Assembly (NCBI RefSeq): GCF_010499265.1
Contig: NZ_JAAGSC010000040.1
Location: 1 to 64,000, forward strand
DNA: 64,000 bases
Source of the DNA: Wenzhouxiangella limi
GTDB lineage: Bacteria > Pseudomonadota > Gammaproteobacteria > Xanthomonadales > Wenzhouxiangellaceae
Reading direction: 5' to 3'
Positions 43,171 through 54,027 of the stretch are shown here, piece by piece. How positions within the stretch are numbered: position 1 is the stretch's first letter; every line of letters starts with the position of its first letter. The notes beneath the pieces are model-generated. The model was not told the DNA's origin. It saw nothing but the letters and a program-made list of their open reading frames with translations, and did not search any database. The position numbers and the translations under genes are program-made.

Positions 43171-43688
43171 GGCTGCGGCGGGCGGGCCACAAGCTCGAAG
43201 CTGCGCAGCGCCCAGCGCGCGTCCTGATCGAAACCGCCGTCGTTGAACCAGCGCGCCTGGTACCAGAACTGGCCGATGTCGAACTGGCGTCCGCGCAGTT
43301 CTTCGGGGAAAGCGGGCAGGAAGCCGGGCGGCGGGACCTCGAACAACTCCGGCGGCTCGATCTCACGGACCTGCTCGGGCGCCAGAGCCGCCAGCAGGGC
43401 CCGGTAGCGATCGGACCAGCGCTGGTCCGGGGCGTCGATGCGCTCGGGGTGGTGCAGGCGCAGGGCCAGCAGGCGCCATTCGGCGCCGTCCCAGGCGGCG
43501 CTGATCAGGATTTCCCAGCCGTCTTTGGCATAGCGCACCAGCTCGGTCCGCTCGCCGGGGTGGGTCGCGCTGCCGGCCTGCGCCAGCGCCGCGTCGATCA
43601 GGGCGATGAACTCATCGAAATCCGGCTCCTGGGCGGCCAGTCGCGTGCTGAGCAACACTGCAGCCGCAACCAGCAAAGCCCGTTTCAC
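43164..43688 (-). CDS. Exported protein of unknown function
   Basis: 174 residues from a GTG that overlaps the TerB stop (GTGA). Signal peptide KRALLVAAAVLLSTRLAAQ. The mature part (DFDEFIALIDAALAQAG, AWDGAEWRLLALRLHHPER, RGRQFDIGQFWYQARWFNDGGFDQDARWALRSFELV) is not from a family I know. Convergent with the DUF4426 gene, overlapping its end by seven bases. Confidence 0.65.
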   Translation of the reverse strand: MKRALLVAAAVLLSTRLAAQEPDFDEFIALIDAALAQAGSATHPGERTELVRYAKDGWEILISAAWDGAEWRLLALRLHHPERIDAPDQRWSDRYRALLAALAPEQVREIEPPELFEVPPPGFLPAFPEELRGRQFDIGQFWYQARWFNDGGFDQDARWALRSFELVARPPQPQ

Positions 43689-44131
43689 GGTCGCTCGGCC
43701 GCCAGGTGCTTGCGCCGGATGAATTCCTCGTGGGGCACGCCGAGCAGGTCGGCCAGGCGGCGCAGCAACTGTTCCTCGAAGCGGTCGAGATGACCGTCGG
43801 CCAGGGCAACTTTCCACAGCCAGCCGACCAGGGCATCGCGCTGATCGCGGTCCAGGCCGGTGCGCAGGCTGCGGGTGAAATCGTGCAGCGATACCGCCTG
43901 TTCGCGCAGCGAACGGGCTTCGGCCATCAGTTCTTCGAGCTCGGGACCGTCCAGGCCGAAGGCCCCCTCGATCGCTTTTTGGACCATGTCCAGTTCTTTT
44001 GCTTCAAAGCGGTCGTCGGCGGCGGCCATTTCCAGCAGGACCACCGCCCCGGCGCGCGCGAGCGCGTTGTCGTCGGCGGCCGGCTCGTGCCGATTGACGA
44101 TGGACTTGAGTTGATCGAACCAGTTGCTCAC
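43685..44131 (-). CDS. TerB-family protein
   Basis: 148 residues, all-helical. AGAVVLLEMAAADDRFEAKELDMVQKAIEGAFGL and WLWKVALADGHLDRFEEQLLRRLADLLGVPHEEF carry the paired acidic metal-binding motifs of the TerB tellurite-resistance fold. Despite the family name, members away from a ter cluster, as here, have unknown functions. It is the upstream gene of a two-gene unit with the exported protein. Confidence 0.88.
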   Translation of the reverse strand: MSNWFDQLKSIVNRHEPAADDNALARAGAVVLLEMAAADDRFEAKELDMVQKAIEGAFGLDGPELEELMAEARSLREQAVSLHDFTRSLRTGLDRDQRDALVGWLWKVALADGHLDRFEEQLLRRLADLLGVPHEEFIRRKHLAAERP

Positions 44132-44172
44132 GTTGTTTCAGCCTGTCCCGGAATATCCCGTACGATAGCGTC

Positions 44173-44805
44173 ATGACGCCGCAGCGCAAAGCCCGGATCG
44201 AAGCGGTGGCCGCCCGCCGGCAGCCCGATCTGACCGTGTTCATGGAGCGGGTCCACAAGCCCCACAACGTCGCCGCCGTGCTGCGCACCTGCGATGCGGT
44301 CGGGGTGATGAGGGCCCACGCCGTGCCGGGCGAAGGGGGCCTGCCCAGCCTCAACCATACTTCCCAGGGCGCGCAGCGCTGGGTTGAACTGCAGCGACAT
44401 CCCGACACACTGACGGGGCTGGCGGTGCTGCGAGAGGCCGGTTTTCGGCTGTATGCGGCGCATTTTTCCTCCTCGGCAGTGGATTTCCGCTCGCCGGACT
44501 ATACCCGGCCGACGGCGATCGTAATGGGCACGGAGAAATTCGGTGTCAGCGACGAGGCCCTCGGCCTGATCGATGAGGAAATCGTCATTCCCATGCTGGG
44601 GATGAGCCAGTCGCTGAATGTCTCGGTGGCCACGGCGCTGATTCTCTACGAGGCCCAGCGTCAGCGCTCCGACGCCGGAATGTATGCGCCCAGGTCCCTG
44701 GCCGAGTCGCCGTGGCAAGAACTGGCCGCCGGCTGGGTTCAGCGCGACCTGGATCGTCGCAGGATGCCGCTGCCTGATTTCGAGCAAGAAGACGATCAGG
44801 GATAG
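44173..44805 (+). CDS. trmH: tRNA (guanosine(18)-2'-O)-methyltransferase TrmH
   Basis: 210-residue SpoU-class methyltransferase with a knotted AdoMet site. Motif 1 is HKPHNVAAVLRTCDAVGV, motif 2 AIVMGTEKFGVSDEAL and motif 3 IVIPMLGMSQSLNVSVATALILYEAQRQR. The short N-terminal and C-terminal extensions are typical of TrmH and not of the 23S rRNA enzyme RlmB. Its last ten bases overlap the end of pdxH on the other strand. Confidence 0.92.
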   Translation: MTPQRKARIEAVAARRQPDLTVFMERVHKPHNVAAVLRTCDAVGVMRAHAVPGEGGLPSLNHTSQGAQRWVELQRHPDTLTGLAVLREAGFRLYAAHFSSSAVDFRSPDYTRPTAIVMGTEKFGVSDEALGLIDEEIVIPMLGMSQSLNVSVATALILYEAQRQRSDAGMYAPRSLAESPWQELAAGWVQRDLDRRRMPLPDFEQEDDQG

Positions 44806-45398
44806 AGCAGGCTTTCCTGCCACTGTCCGTCGATGAGTTCGTAGCGCACCCGCTCGTGCAGGCGGTACTGGCGGCCGTACCAGAACTCGACGCGCCGCGG
44901 CTGGACGCGAAAGCCTGACCAGTGCGGTGGGCGCGGCACCTCCTGGTCCTGGTAGCGGGCTTCGATGTCGGCGATGCGCTGATCGAAGGTCTCGCGACTC
45001 TCCAGCGGCTGGGACTGGAGAGAGGCCCAGGCACCGATCTGGCTGCCGCGCGGTCGGCTGGCAAAGTAGGCGTCAGCCTCCTGCGCAGTGACCGGGACGG
45101 CGGTTCCGTCGACCTTGACCTGCTCAGCCAACTCGCGCCAGAAGAAAACCAGCGAGACGTTGGGATTGCCCGCGAGCTGACGCCCCTTGCGGGATTCGAG
45201 GTTGGTGTAGAACACGAAACCATCCACGTCGGCACCCTTGAGCAGCATGGTTCGTGCGCTGGGGCGCCCCTGGTCGTCGACGGTGGCCAGGGTCATGGCA
45301 TTCGGTTCCGGAATCTGAGCAGACTTGGCGCGCTCGAAGCCTTCCTCGAAGCGGGCCAGCATGGCCCGGGTCATGGCGCTTGATGATGCAATGGTCAT
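44796..45398 (-). CDS. pdxH: Pyridoxamine 5'-phosphate oxidase
   Basis: 200-residue FMN enzyme that makes PLP from PNP or PMP. FMN-binding RPSARTMLLKGADVDGFVFYTNLESRKGRQLAGNPNVSLVFFWREL and SRPRGSQIGAWASLQSQPLESRE are present, as is the C-terminal PHWSGFRVQPRRVEFWYGRQYRLHERVRY with the substrate-contacting Arg. The N-terminus is a little short; the ATG at 45398 overlaps the epimerase stop (ATGA). Confidence 0.95.
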   Translation of the reverse strand: MTIASSSAMTRAMLARFEEGFERAKSAQIPEPNAMTLATVDDQGRPSARTMLLKGADVDGFVFYTNLESRKGRQLAGNPNVSLVFFWRELAEQVKVDGTAVPVTAQEADAYFASRPRGSQIGAWASLQSQPLESRETFDQRIADIEARYQDQEVPRPPHWSGFRVQPRRVEFWYGRQYRLHERVRYELIDGQWQESLLYP

Positions 45399-46201
45399 GG
45401 CAGAAGTTCTCGGTATCCGGTGATGTAGTCGGGGTATTGAAAGGAAAACCCGCTGGCGAGCAGGCGCTGATTGGAAATTCGCTTGCCCTGGCCTGCTGCC
45501 TGCTCATCGATGGCCGGGGCAGCCAGACCGAGCTGGTCGGCCAGCCAGCCAAGCACCTCGCAGCGCGGGGCGGGCCTGGAGTCGCTGGCGCAGTAAACGC
45601 GGGCCGGTGTCTGAAGTTCAAGCAGATGGGCCAGTACCGCGGCACAGTCTTCGGCGTGGATGCGGTTGGTCCACTGCGGCGGCTCGGGCCGGCAGCGGGC
45701 GCGACCCGACCTCAGCGCGCGAATCAGATAGTCGCGGCCCGGGCCGTAGATGCCGGAAAAGCGCACGGTCAGGCCGCCGTGGCGGGCACAGAGCGCTTCG
45801 GCCTCGAGCAGGATCTTGCCGGAAAACGCGGACGGTTCAGTGGGGGCGTGTTCATCGACCCACCCGCCGTCGTCCTGGCCGTACACGCCAGTGCTGGAGA
45901 CGAAGATCAGGCGCTCGAAACTGCACGCAGCCAGCAGATTCTCCAGTCCCTGTACGTAGGCCGCGCGGTAGGCTTCGGGCGTGCGCTCGTCGGGGGTGGC
46001 CTGGTAGACGATGGCATCCCAGTGGCCGGCCGCCGGCGCGAGCGCGGCCGGATCCTGCAGGTCGGCCTTGACCGGCTGAATCTGCGGCGGCAGCTGCTCG
46101 GGATGTCGCCGCAGGCCATGGACGGTCCAGCTTTTGGCGTCCAGACGGCGGGCCAGGCGAATACCCAGGTCGCCACACCCGGCAATCAGCAATCGTTTCA
46201 T
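45395..46201 (-). CDS. NAD(P)-dependent epimerase/dehydratase-like (YeeZ-type)
   Basis: 268-residue extended SDR. Nucleotide-binding start RLLIAGCGDLGIRLARRL (the GxxGxxG variant), strand and active-site Ser/Tyr region RLIFVSSTGVYGQDDGGWVDE, IYGPGRDYLIRALRSG and HAEDCAAVLAHLLE. The active-site Tyr-xxx-Lys is not in the usual form (FSGKILLEAE follows), as in YeeZ-like proteins whose substrate is unknown. Overlaps both neighbours by four bases, in a unit xrtH-epimerase-pdxH. Confidence 0.85.
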   Translation of the reverse strand: MKRLLIAGCGDLGIRLARRLDAKSWTVHGLRRHPEQLPPQIQPVKADLQDPAALAPAAGHWDAIVYQATPDERTPEAYRAAYVQGLENLLAACSFERLIFVSSTGVYGQDDGGWVDEHAPTEPSAFSGKILLEAEALCARHGGLTVRFSGIYGPGRDYLIRALRSGRARCRPEPPQWTNRIHAEDCAAVLAHLLELQTPARVYCASDSRPAPRCEVLGWLADQLGLAAPAIDEQAAGQGKRISNQRLLASGFSFQYPDYITGYRELLP

Positions 46202-46731
46202 GCCTGGCTGGGCACGGGTTCGGGTGGTTTGCCGTTGTCGCCGCCGGAGCCGTGACGCGGCGGCAGCATGCGCAGCCAGATCAGCCAGACGACGAGGGCG
46301 TCGAGGATGATCAGCGCTTGCCACAGATACAGGTGGAACCAGTTGAACCAGGTCATGTTCCACTGGCCCATGTAGAACAGGCTGATGATGCGAACGAGGT
46401 TGAGCGACTGGATGGCCATGAAGCCGAGACCGAAGCCGATCAGCTTGTGCTTGAGCGAGGCTGGAAAGGCGAACATGGCGGCAAACAGGATGATCAGCGC
46501 TTCAACGCCGTTGCAGCCGGGCTCGATGCTGACCGCGAAGCCCGATTCCAGGTCGCGGATCACCTTGCCAGACGATTCCACGCCGCTGTCGAACAGCTCG
46601 ATCAGAAACACGCTGATATCGGCCAGAATGGCCGTAAACGGCAGGATGACGTGCTGCTGAACCGGCTGCAGCACCTCGATGGTGAACAGGCCCAGCAACA
46701 ACACGATGAACAGGATGGAAAAACGCAGCAT
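46198..46731 (-). CDS. xrtH: Exosortase H (XrtH)
   Basis: 177 residues with about five or six transmembrane helices. The exosortase catalytic triad is visible: Cys in SIEPGCNGVEALIIL, Arg in SLNLVRIISLFYM and His in WFHLYLWQALIIL. Short stand-alone enzymes of this type are XrtH, which process proteins with a C-terminal IPTLxxWG signal, helix and basic tail. No such substrate is encoded within this window. ATG at 46731 is at the first helix; one at 46761 adds ten residues. Confidence 0.88.
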   Translation of the reverse strand: MLRFSILFIVLLLGLFTIEVLQPVQQHVILPFTAILADISVFLIELFDSGVESSGKVIRDLESGFAVSIEPGCNGVEALIILFAAMFAFPASLKHKLIGFGLGFMAIQSLNLVRIISLFYMGQWNMTWFNWFHLYLWQALIILDALVVWLIWLRMLPPRHGSGGDNGKPPEPVPSQA

Positions 46732-46929
46732 GAGCAATTGATCGTCAGCCGACCCGAGCAAAGTTGCGCTATGGTAGCAAACCCCTCAAAGTTCGCCCGT
46801 GTGCGTGATAGCATGACGACCATTCAACCAGCGGTCCCCAGTCGCCGGCTTGCCGGTGCCGGAGCCATGCAGTCGACAGTACCGCCCGCCGCCGGGTTCG
46901 GGCGGAGACGATTCCGGAATCCCTAGGCT

Positions 46930-47460
46930 TTGGGCAACCTAATCCTCATCGGTCCAATGGGTTCGGGCAAGACCACCGTCGGCAAGGCGCTGGCCCCCCG
47001 GCTGGGTCTGGAGTTCGTCGATCTCGACCAGCAGATCGAACAGCGCTGCGGGGTCGATGTCAGCCTGATTTTCGAAATCGAGGGCGAGCAGGGTTTTCGG
47101 GCGCGAGAGCACGCGATGCTGGTCGAACTGAGCAAGCGCCAGGGCATGCTGCTGGCGACGGGCGGCGGCAGCGTGATCAATCCGGCCAATCGAGAGTTGC
47201 TGCGCGCGACCGGGCTGGTGGTCTGGCTGCAGACGGGGGTCGACCAGCAGTTGCGGCGGCTGGCCCGGGATCAGCGCCGGCCGCTGTTGCGCGCGCCCGA
47301 TCGGCGTGAGCGACTGGAAGCGCTGGCCGCCGAACGCGATCCGCTCTATCGGACCTGCGCCCATCGCGTGGTGCGCTCGGCCGATATCAGCCCCGCACGC
47401 ATGGCGCTGCGGGCGGAAAAGGAAATCAGGCAGGCTTTAAGCGAGGTCACGCCGACATGA
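46930..47460 (+). CDS. aroK: Shikimate kinase
   Basis: 176 residues from TTG at 46930 (GNLILIGPMGSGKTTVGKALA contains Walker A; Asp in VDLDQQIEQRCG; the substrate-binding GGGS in LLATGGGSVINP; lid RDQRRPLLR). Phosphorylates shikimate with ATP in aromatic amino acid synthesis. Translationally coupled to aroB by ATGA. No ATG is available near the N-terminus. Confidence 0.94.
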   Translation: MGNLILIGPMGSGKTTVGKALAPRLGLEFVDLDQQIEQRCGVDVSLIFEIEGEQGFRAREHAMLVELSKRQGMLLATGGGSVINPANRELLRATGLVVWLQTGVDQQLRRLARDQRRPLLRAPDRRERLEALAAERDPLYRTCAHRVVRSADISPARMALRAEKEIRQALSEVTPT

Positions 47461-48524
47461 AAGTCATCCAGGTTGCTCACCGTGGCGGCGAATACCCCGT
47501 CTACATCGGTCAGGGGCTGCTGGCCACCACCAGCGTCTGGTCGCGCCATCTGCACGGCCGCGTCCTGGTGGTCACCGATCAGACCGTGGCCGAACATTAC
47601 CTGGCCCGGCTCAAACCGGTCCTGAGCGAGATCGATCACAAGCAGCGCGTCATCCTGCCCGAAGGTGAGGAACAAAAGACCCTGGCCAACTGGCAGCGCC
47701 TGATCGACGAACTGGTCGAGCTCGGTGCCCAGCGCGACGCCACGGTCGTGGCCCTGGGCGGCGGCGTGATCGGCGACATGGCCGGCTTTGCCGCGGCCGC
47801 CTACATGCGCGGCATTGGCGTCATCCAGGTGCCGACGACGCTTCTGGCCCAGGTCGACGCCGCCGTGGGCGGCAAGACCGGGGTCAACCTGGCCGCCGGC
47901 AAGAATCTGGTGGGTGCTTTCCACTCACCCGCTGCGGTCATCGTCGATGTTGATACGCTGACCACGCTGGACGATCGCGACTATCGCGCCGGGCTGGCCG
48001 AAGTCGTCAAGTACGGAGCCATTCGCGATGCAGGTTTCCTGGCCTGGCTGGAGCAGGAGGCCGACGCGCTGACCGCGCGCCTGCCCGACGCGCTGATGGA
48101 GGCGGTGTTCCGTTCGGTCGGCAACAAGGCCGAAGTGGTGGCCGCGGATGAACGCGAGGCCGGCGAACGGGCCCTGCTCAACTTCGGCCATACTTTCGGC
48201 CATGCGCTGGAGACAGCCACCGGCTACCAGCGCTTCCGCCATGGCGAGGCGGTCGCAATCGGCATGGGCCTGGCTGCGCGCCTGAGCGAGTGGTTGGGCC
48301 TGGCCCCGGTCGGAACCGCGGATCGGTTGCTCGCGCTGCTCCGCCGCCTGGATCTGCCGACCGAGCTGCCGGATGACGTGGCGGCCGATCGGCTACTGGC
48401 GCTGATGCGTCTGGACAAGAAAAACGCCGCCGACCAGATTCGGCTGGTGCTGCTGGAAGACATTGGCCGGGCCGTTGTGCGACCCTGCCCAAGCGATGAC
48501 ATTCGAGAGGTGCTGATGCCATGA
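47457..48524 (+). CDS. aroB: 3-dehydroquinate synthase
   Basis: 355-residue NAD- and zinc-dependent enzyme. NAD-binding GGGVIGDMAGFAAAAYMRGI, IQVPTTLLAQVDAAVGGKTGVN, and zinc ligands in AEVVKYGAIRD and NFGHTFGHALE, RHGEAVAIGM. Makes dehydroquinate from DAHP. Overlaps hemE by four bases. Confidence 0.97.
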   Translation: MKVIQVAHRGGEYPVYIGQGLLATTSVWSRHLHGRVLVVTDQTVAEHYLARLKPVLSEIDHKQRVILPEGEEQKTLANWQRLIDELVELGAQRDATVVALGGGVIGDMAGFAAAAYMRGIGVIQVPTTLLAQVDAAVGGKTGVNLAAGKNLVGAFHSPAAVIVDVDTLTTLDDRDYRAGLAEVVKYGAIRDAGFLAWLEQEADALTARLPDALMEAVFRSVGNKAEVVAADEREAGERALLNFGHTFGHALETATGYQRFRHGEAVAIGMGLAARLSEWLGLAPVGTADRLLALLRRLDLPTELPDDVAADRLLALMRLDKKNAADQIRLVLLEDIGRAVVRPCPSDDIREVLMP

Positions 48525-49579
48525 CCAACCGCAACGACAGCCTGTTTCTGCGTGCGCTGCGAAGAGAGCCCACCGAGCGCACACCGATCTGGCTGATGCG
48601 CCAGGCCGGGCGTTACCTGCCCGAGTACCGGGCCACGCGCGCCCGTGCCGGGAGCTTTCTGGATCTGGCGGGCAACCCGGAGCTGGCCTGCGAGGTCACT
48701 TTGCAGCCGATCGAGCGCTACGGCTTCGATGCCTCGATCCTTTTTTCCGACATCCTCATTTTGCCCCATGCCATGGGGCTGGGGCTGGGTTTTGCCCCCG
48801 GCGAGGGGCCGTACTTCGAGCGTCCGCTGACCGGCCCGGCCGACATCGACGCGCTACCGATGCCCGATCCGCTCGACGATACCGGCTTCGTCATGCAAGC
48901 CGTTCGGTTGATCCGGGACGGGCTGCCGGACCAGACCCCGTTGATCGGCTTTGCCGGCAGCCCCTGGACGGTTGCGACCTACATGATCGAGGGCCGCAGC
49001 AGCAAGGATTTCGCCCGCGCCAAGCAACTTCTGCTGGCCGAACCCGAGGCGGCCCACCGGTTGATGAATCATCTTGCCGATGCCACGGCAGCTTATCTGT
49101 CGGCGCAGGTCGAGGCGGGCGCCGATGCGTTGATGGTGTTTGATTCCTGGGGCGGGGTGCTGTCGCCGCGTTTATACCGCGAATTCTCGCTCGCCTCGCA
49201 GCAGCGTATCGTCGATCAGGTTCGCGAGAAGCACCCGGCCACGCCGATCATTCTCTTCGGCAAGGGCTGCGGCCAGCACCTGGAGCTGCTGGCTGATACC
49301 GGCTGCGAAGGGCTGGGCGTGGACTGGACCATGGATTTAAGCGAGGCGCGTGCCCGCGTCGGGCATCGCGTGGCGCTGCAGGGCAACCTGGATCCGGCGG
49401 TGATGCTGACCTCGCCCGAAATCGTCGCGGCCGAGGCCCGGCGGGTGCTGGAGAGCTTCGGCGACGGCCCGGGCCACATTTTCAACCTCGGCCATGGCAT
49501 CACGCCCGCGGTGGATCCGGACAACGTGACTGTCCTGGTCGAGACCGTCCGCGCAGCCAGCGCGCGTCAGGATGCCTAG
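48521..49579 (+). CDS. hemE: Uroporphyrinogen decarboxylase
   Basis: 352 residues. IWLMRQAGRYLPEYRATR is the substrate-carboxylate-binding signature; then FSDILILPHAMGL, GFAGSPWTVATYMIEGR, DALMVFDSWGGVLSP, GKGCGQHLELL and LQGNLDPAVML follow. Decarboxylates the four acetates of uroporphyrinogen III in haem synthesis. Third gene in a tightly coupled aroK-aroB-hemE unit, convergent with rpoD. Confidence 0.97.
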   Translation: MTNRNDSLFLRALRREPTERTPIWLMRQAGRYLPEYRATRARAGSFLDLAGNPELACEVTLQPIERYGFDASILFSDILILPHAMGLGLGFAPGEGPYFERPLTGPADIDALPMPDPLDDTGFVMQAVRLIRDGLPDQTPLIGFAGSPWTVATYMIEGRSSKDFARAKQLLLAEPEAAHRLMNHLADATAAYLSAQVEAGADALMVFDSWGGVLSPRLYREFSLASQQRIVDQVREKHPATPIILFGKGCGQHLELLADTGCEGLGVDWTMDLSEARARVGHRVALQGNLDPAVMLTSPEIVAAEARRVLESFGDGPGHIFNLGHGITPAVDPDNVTVLVETVRAASARQDA

Positions 49580-49597
49580 CCCAAACCGAGCGCGGCG

Positions 49598-51466
<1,869 letters not shown>

Positions 51467-51480
51467 ATCGGGTTGTTCGA

Positions 51481-53211
51481 TCAATCCTGGTGAGTTTCGG
51501 AGCGCAAGCTCAACAGCTTGCGCAGTTCGGCCGTTTGTCCGGCGTCGAGGCCCCCTTCGACCAGCTGGGCCTCCTGGAGCTCGCGGACGCGGGCCTGTAT
51601 CTGTTGATGACGAATTCTGACCATGGTCTGCGCCAGCGCTTCCGACATTTGCTCGTCTTCGCTGCAGACCGGCCGGACCGCCAGACGGGCCAGCCACGGT
51701 GCTTCTGTACGGTCTCGCCATAGCTCAAGAAGCTTAGCCGTGGAAAAATGGGGCTTTTGGGCGCAAATGTCAACCAGTTCGCGCAAGAAATTCAGTCCCT
51801 TGATGTTTGCCGGGATGTCCAACAGGTACACCGATTCGTTCTGCGCCAGCCCCGGTTGCTGCACCAGCAGGGCCACAGCGTACTGGATCGGCGTCAGCGG
51901 ACGTTCCTCGCCCGCCTCGGGCGGCCTGCGGCTGCGGATCGGATCGCGGGCCGGCTGGGTTGCGCTCTGGTGACCGCTCAGGCGGTCGAGTTCGCCCCGC
52001 AGCAGATCGGCGAAGGGGCCTTCAGGCAGTCGCTCCAGGTAGGGTTGGGCCAGAGCGACCAGCCGGGCACGGCCGTCGAGCGTGTTCATGTCGACCTGCC
52101 GGCAAAGCTCATCGAAAAACACCGCCGAGAGCGGTCGAGCCTGGTCGAGCAGCTGGCTGAAGTGCTCCGCGCCGCGCTCGCGGACCAGACTGTCGGGATC
52201 CTCGCCCTCGGGGACGAAGAAAAAGCGGATCTCGCGGTTGGACTGGAGCAGGGGCAGGGCGGTCTCCAGCCCGCGCCAGGCGGCCTGTCGACCGGCGCGG
52301 TCGCCGTCAAAGCAGAACACCACGACCGGCGTGGCCTTGAACAGCAGCTCCAGGTGATCGCGCGTAACGGACGTGCCCAGAGTCGCGACCGCATCTTCGA
52401 AACCGAACTGGTGCAGCGCGGCGGCATCCATATAGCCCTCCACCACCAGGATGCGTTCCGGCAATCCGCGGCGGCGGACCTGGTAGAGCCGATACAGTTC
52501 GCGCCCCTTGTGAAAAACCGGGGTTTCCGGCGAGTTCATGTATTTCGGTCCGCGATCCCCCAGGCCGCGACCGCCGAAGGCAATGACGCGACCGCGGCGG
52601 TCGTGGATGGGAAACATCACCCGATCACGGAACTTGTCGACCACGCGATGCTCGCCTCGGGTGACCAGGCCGGCTTTTTCCAGCTCGACGATGGAGAAAC
52701 CGTCGCCGCTGAGGGCATCGCTCAGGCCCTGCCACTGGTCTGGCGCGTAACCGATGCCGAATTCATCCACCGTGGCCTTGTCGAATCCGCGCGATTTCAG
52801 GTATTCGCGGGCCGCCCGGCTGCCGCCAAGCTGCTGCCGGAACCAGTGCTGGGCGGCGGCCAGCGCTTCGTAGATCCGATCGTGGCGCTCCGAGGAAGCC
52901 AGCCCGGCCTCGCGGGGGACTTCCAGGCCGGCGATGTGGGCCAGTTCCTCCACCGCACCCGGAAACTCCAGCCCGTCGTGGGCCATCAGAAAGCCGATCG
53001 CGGTGCCGTGGGCGCCGCAGCCGAAGCAGTGGTAGAACTGCTTGGCGCTGCTGACGGTAAACGACGGGGTTTTTTCGTCGTGGAACGGGCACAGACCCTT
53101 GTGTTCGCCCCGGCCGGCGTGTTTTAAGGCCACGCGCGAGCCGACGACGTCGACAATGTCGACCCGCTCGAGCAGGGATTCGATGAAATCGTCCGGGATA
53201 CGGCCGGGCAC
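51481..53211 (-). CDS. dnaG: DNA primase DnaG
   Basis: 576 residues. The N-terminal zinc domain has [29 protein letters not shown]. The RNA-polymerase core and TOPRIM domain have [55 protein letters not shown] and [16 protein letters not shown] helical C-terminal domain for DnaB contact follows. Makes RNA primers for replication. Between yqeY and rpoD, as in many bacteria. Confidence 0.97.
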   Translation of the reverse strand: MPGRIPDDFIESLLERVDIVDVVGSRVALKHAGRGEHKGLCPFHDEKTPSFTVSSAKQFYHCFGCGAHGTAIGFLMAHDGLEFPGAVEELAHIAGLEVPREAGLASSERHDRIYEALAAAQHWFRQQLGGSRAAREYLKSRGFDKATVDEFGIGYAPDQWQGLSDALSGDGFSIVELEKAGLVTRGEHRVVDKFRDRVMFPIHDRRGRVIAFGGRGLGDRGPKYMNSPETPVFHKGRELYRLYQVRRRGLPERILVVEGYMDAAALHQFGFEDAVATLGTSVTRDHLELLFKATPVVVFCFDGDRAGRQAAWRGLETALPLLQSNREIRFFFVPEGEDPDSLVRERGAEHFSQLLDQARPLSAVFFDELCRQVDMNTLDGRARLVALAQPYLERLPEGPFADLLRGELDRLSGHQSATQPARDPIRSRRPPEAGEERPLTPIQYAVALLVQQPGLAQNESVYLLDIPANIKGLNFLRELVDICAQKPHFSTAKLLELWRDRTEAPWLARLAVRPVCSEDEQMSEALAQTMVRIRHQQIQARVRELQEAQLVEGGLDAGQTAELRKLLSLRSETHQD

Positions 53212-53237
53212 CGGTCAGCCCCCGACCGGAACTGTCT

Positions 53238-53684
53238 TCAGCCGGCCAGCCGAGCGCGCACCAGGCCGGAGACTTCGCGCATGTCGGCGCGGCCCTGCAG
53301 CTGCGGCTTGAGCCGGCCCATGACCTGGCCCATGGCCTGCATGCCGTCGGCGTTGGTCGCGGCAATGGCCTGGTCGATGAGTTCGTGGATTTCGGACGGC
53401 GATAGCGGTTCCGGCAGGTAGGGCGCGAGCAAGGCGATTTCGGCCTCTTCGGTCTCAGCCAGGTCCGGCCGATTGCCGGCTCGGTACTGCTCGGCCGATT
53501 CGCGCCGCTGCTTGATCATTTTCTCAATCACGGCCAGCACCACCGCGTCGTCGGCGTCAATGCGCTCGTCGACCTCGCGCTGTTTGACGGCGGCGCTGGC
53601 CATGCGCAAGGTGCTCAGGCGCGACTTGTCGCCGGCCCGCATGGCCTGCTTGATATCATCGAGCAACTGGTTCTTCAGCGACAT
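53238..53684 (-). CDS. yqeY: GatB/YqeY domain protein
   Basis: 148 residues. LDDIKQAMRAGDKSRLSTLRMASAAVKQREVDERI, then KQRRESAEQYRAGNRPDLAETEEAEIALLAPYLPEPLSPSEI, then GMQAMGQVMGRLKPQLQGRADMREVSGLVRARL is the complete YqeY fold, related to the tail domain of GatB. May bind tRNA; role not established. Standard partner of rpsU and dnaG. Confidence 0.95.
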   Translation of the reverse strand: MSLKNQLLDDIKQAMRAGDKSRLSTLRMASAAVKQREVDERIDADDAVVLAVIEKMIKQRRESAEQYRAGNRPDLAETEEAEIALLAPYLPEPLSPSEIHELIDQAIAATNADGMQAMGQVMGRLKPQLQGRADMREVSGLVRARLAG

Positions 53685-53744
53685 GGCAATCGGGCAGACG
53701 GGTCGTCACCGAGCGAGGCGCCGGTGCGGACCAGCGGCGGCTTC

Positions 53745-53960
53745 CTAGTACAATCGACGCCGGTTCACGCGTTCGCGCGAAAGTTTGCGCAGGTGGCGTT
53801 TGACCGCGGCGGCCTTCTTGCGCTTGCGCTCCTGGGTCGGCTTTTCGAAGAATTCGCGACGGCGGGCTTCGGTGACCACACCGGCTTTTTCGCAGGAGCG
53901 CTTGAAGCGCCGCAGGGCGTATTCAAACGGTTCGTTCTCTTTAACCTTGACGCTGGGCAT
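53745..53960 (-). CDS. rpsU: 30S ribosomal protein S21
   Basis: 71 residues. [28 protein letters not shown], then [29 protein letters not shown] is the S21 signature with its very basic C-terminus. First gene of rpsU-yqeY-dnaG-rpoD. The promoter at 53998-54027 lies just upstream. Confidence 0.98.
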   Translation of the reverse strand: MPSVKVKENEPFEYALRRFKRSCEKAGVVTEARRREFFEKPTQERKRKKAAAVKRHLRKLSRERVNRRRLY

Positions 53961-53997
53961 TCAGGATCAGTCCAATTTCTAACGTGGAGAGTTCCCC

Positions 53998-54027
53998 ATT
54001 ATAAACCGCAAGCCCGCAGACGTGCAA
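53998..54027 (-). promoter_or_regulatory. Promoter of the rpsU-yqeY-dnaG-rpoD operon
   Basis: On the minus strand TTGCAC (54022-54027), an 18-base spacer and a perfect TATAAT (53998-54003). The -35 box lies over the start codon of the divergent tsaD gene, so the two genes share a very tight control region. Confidence 0.65.
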
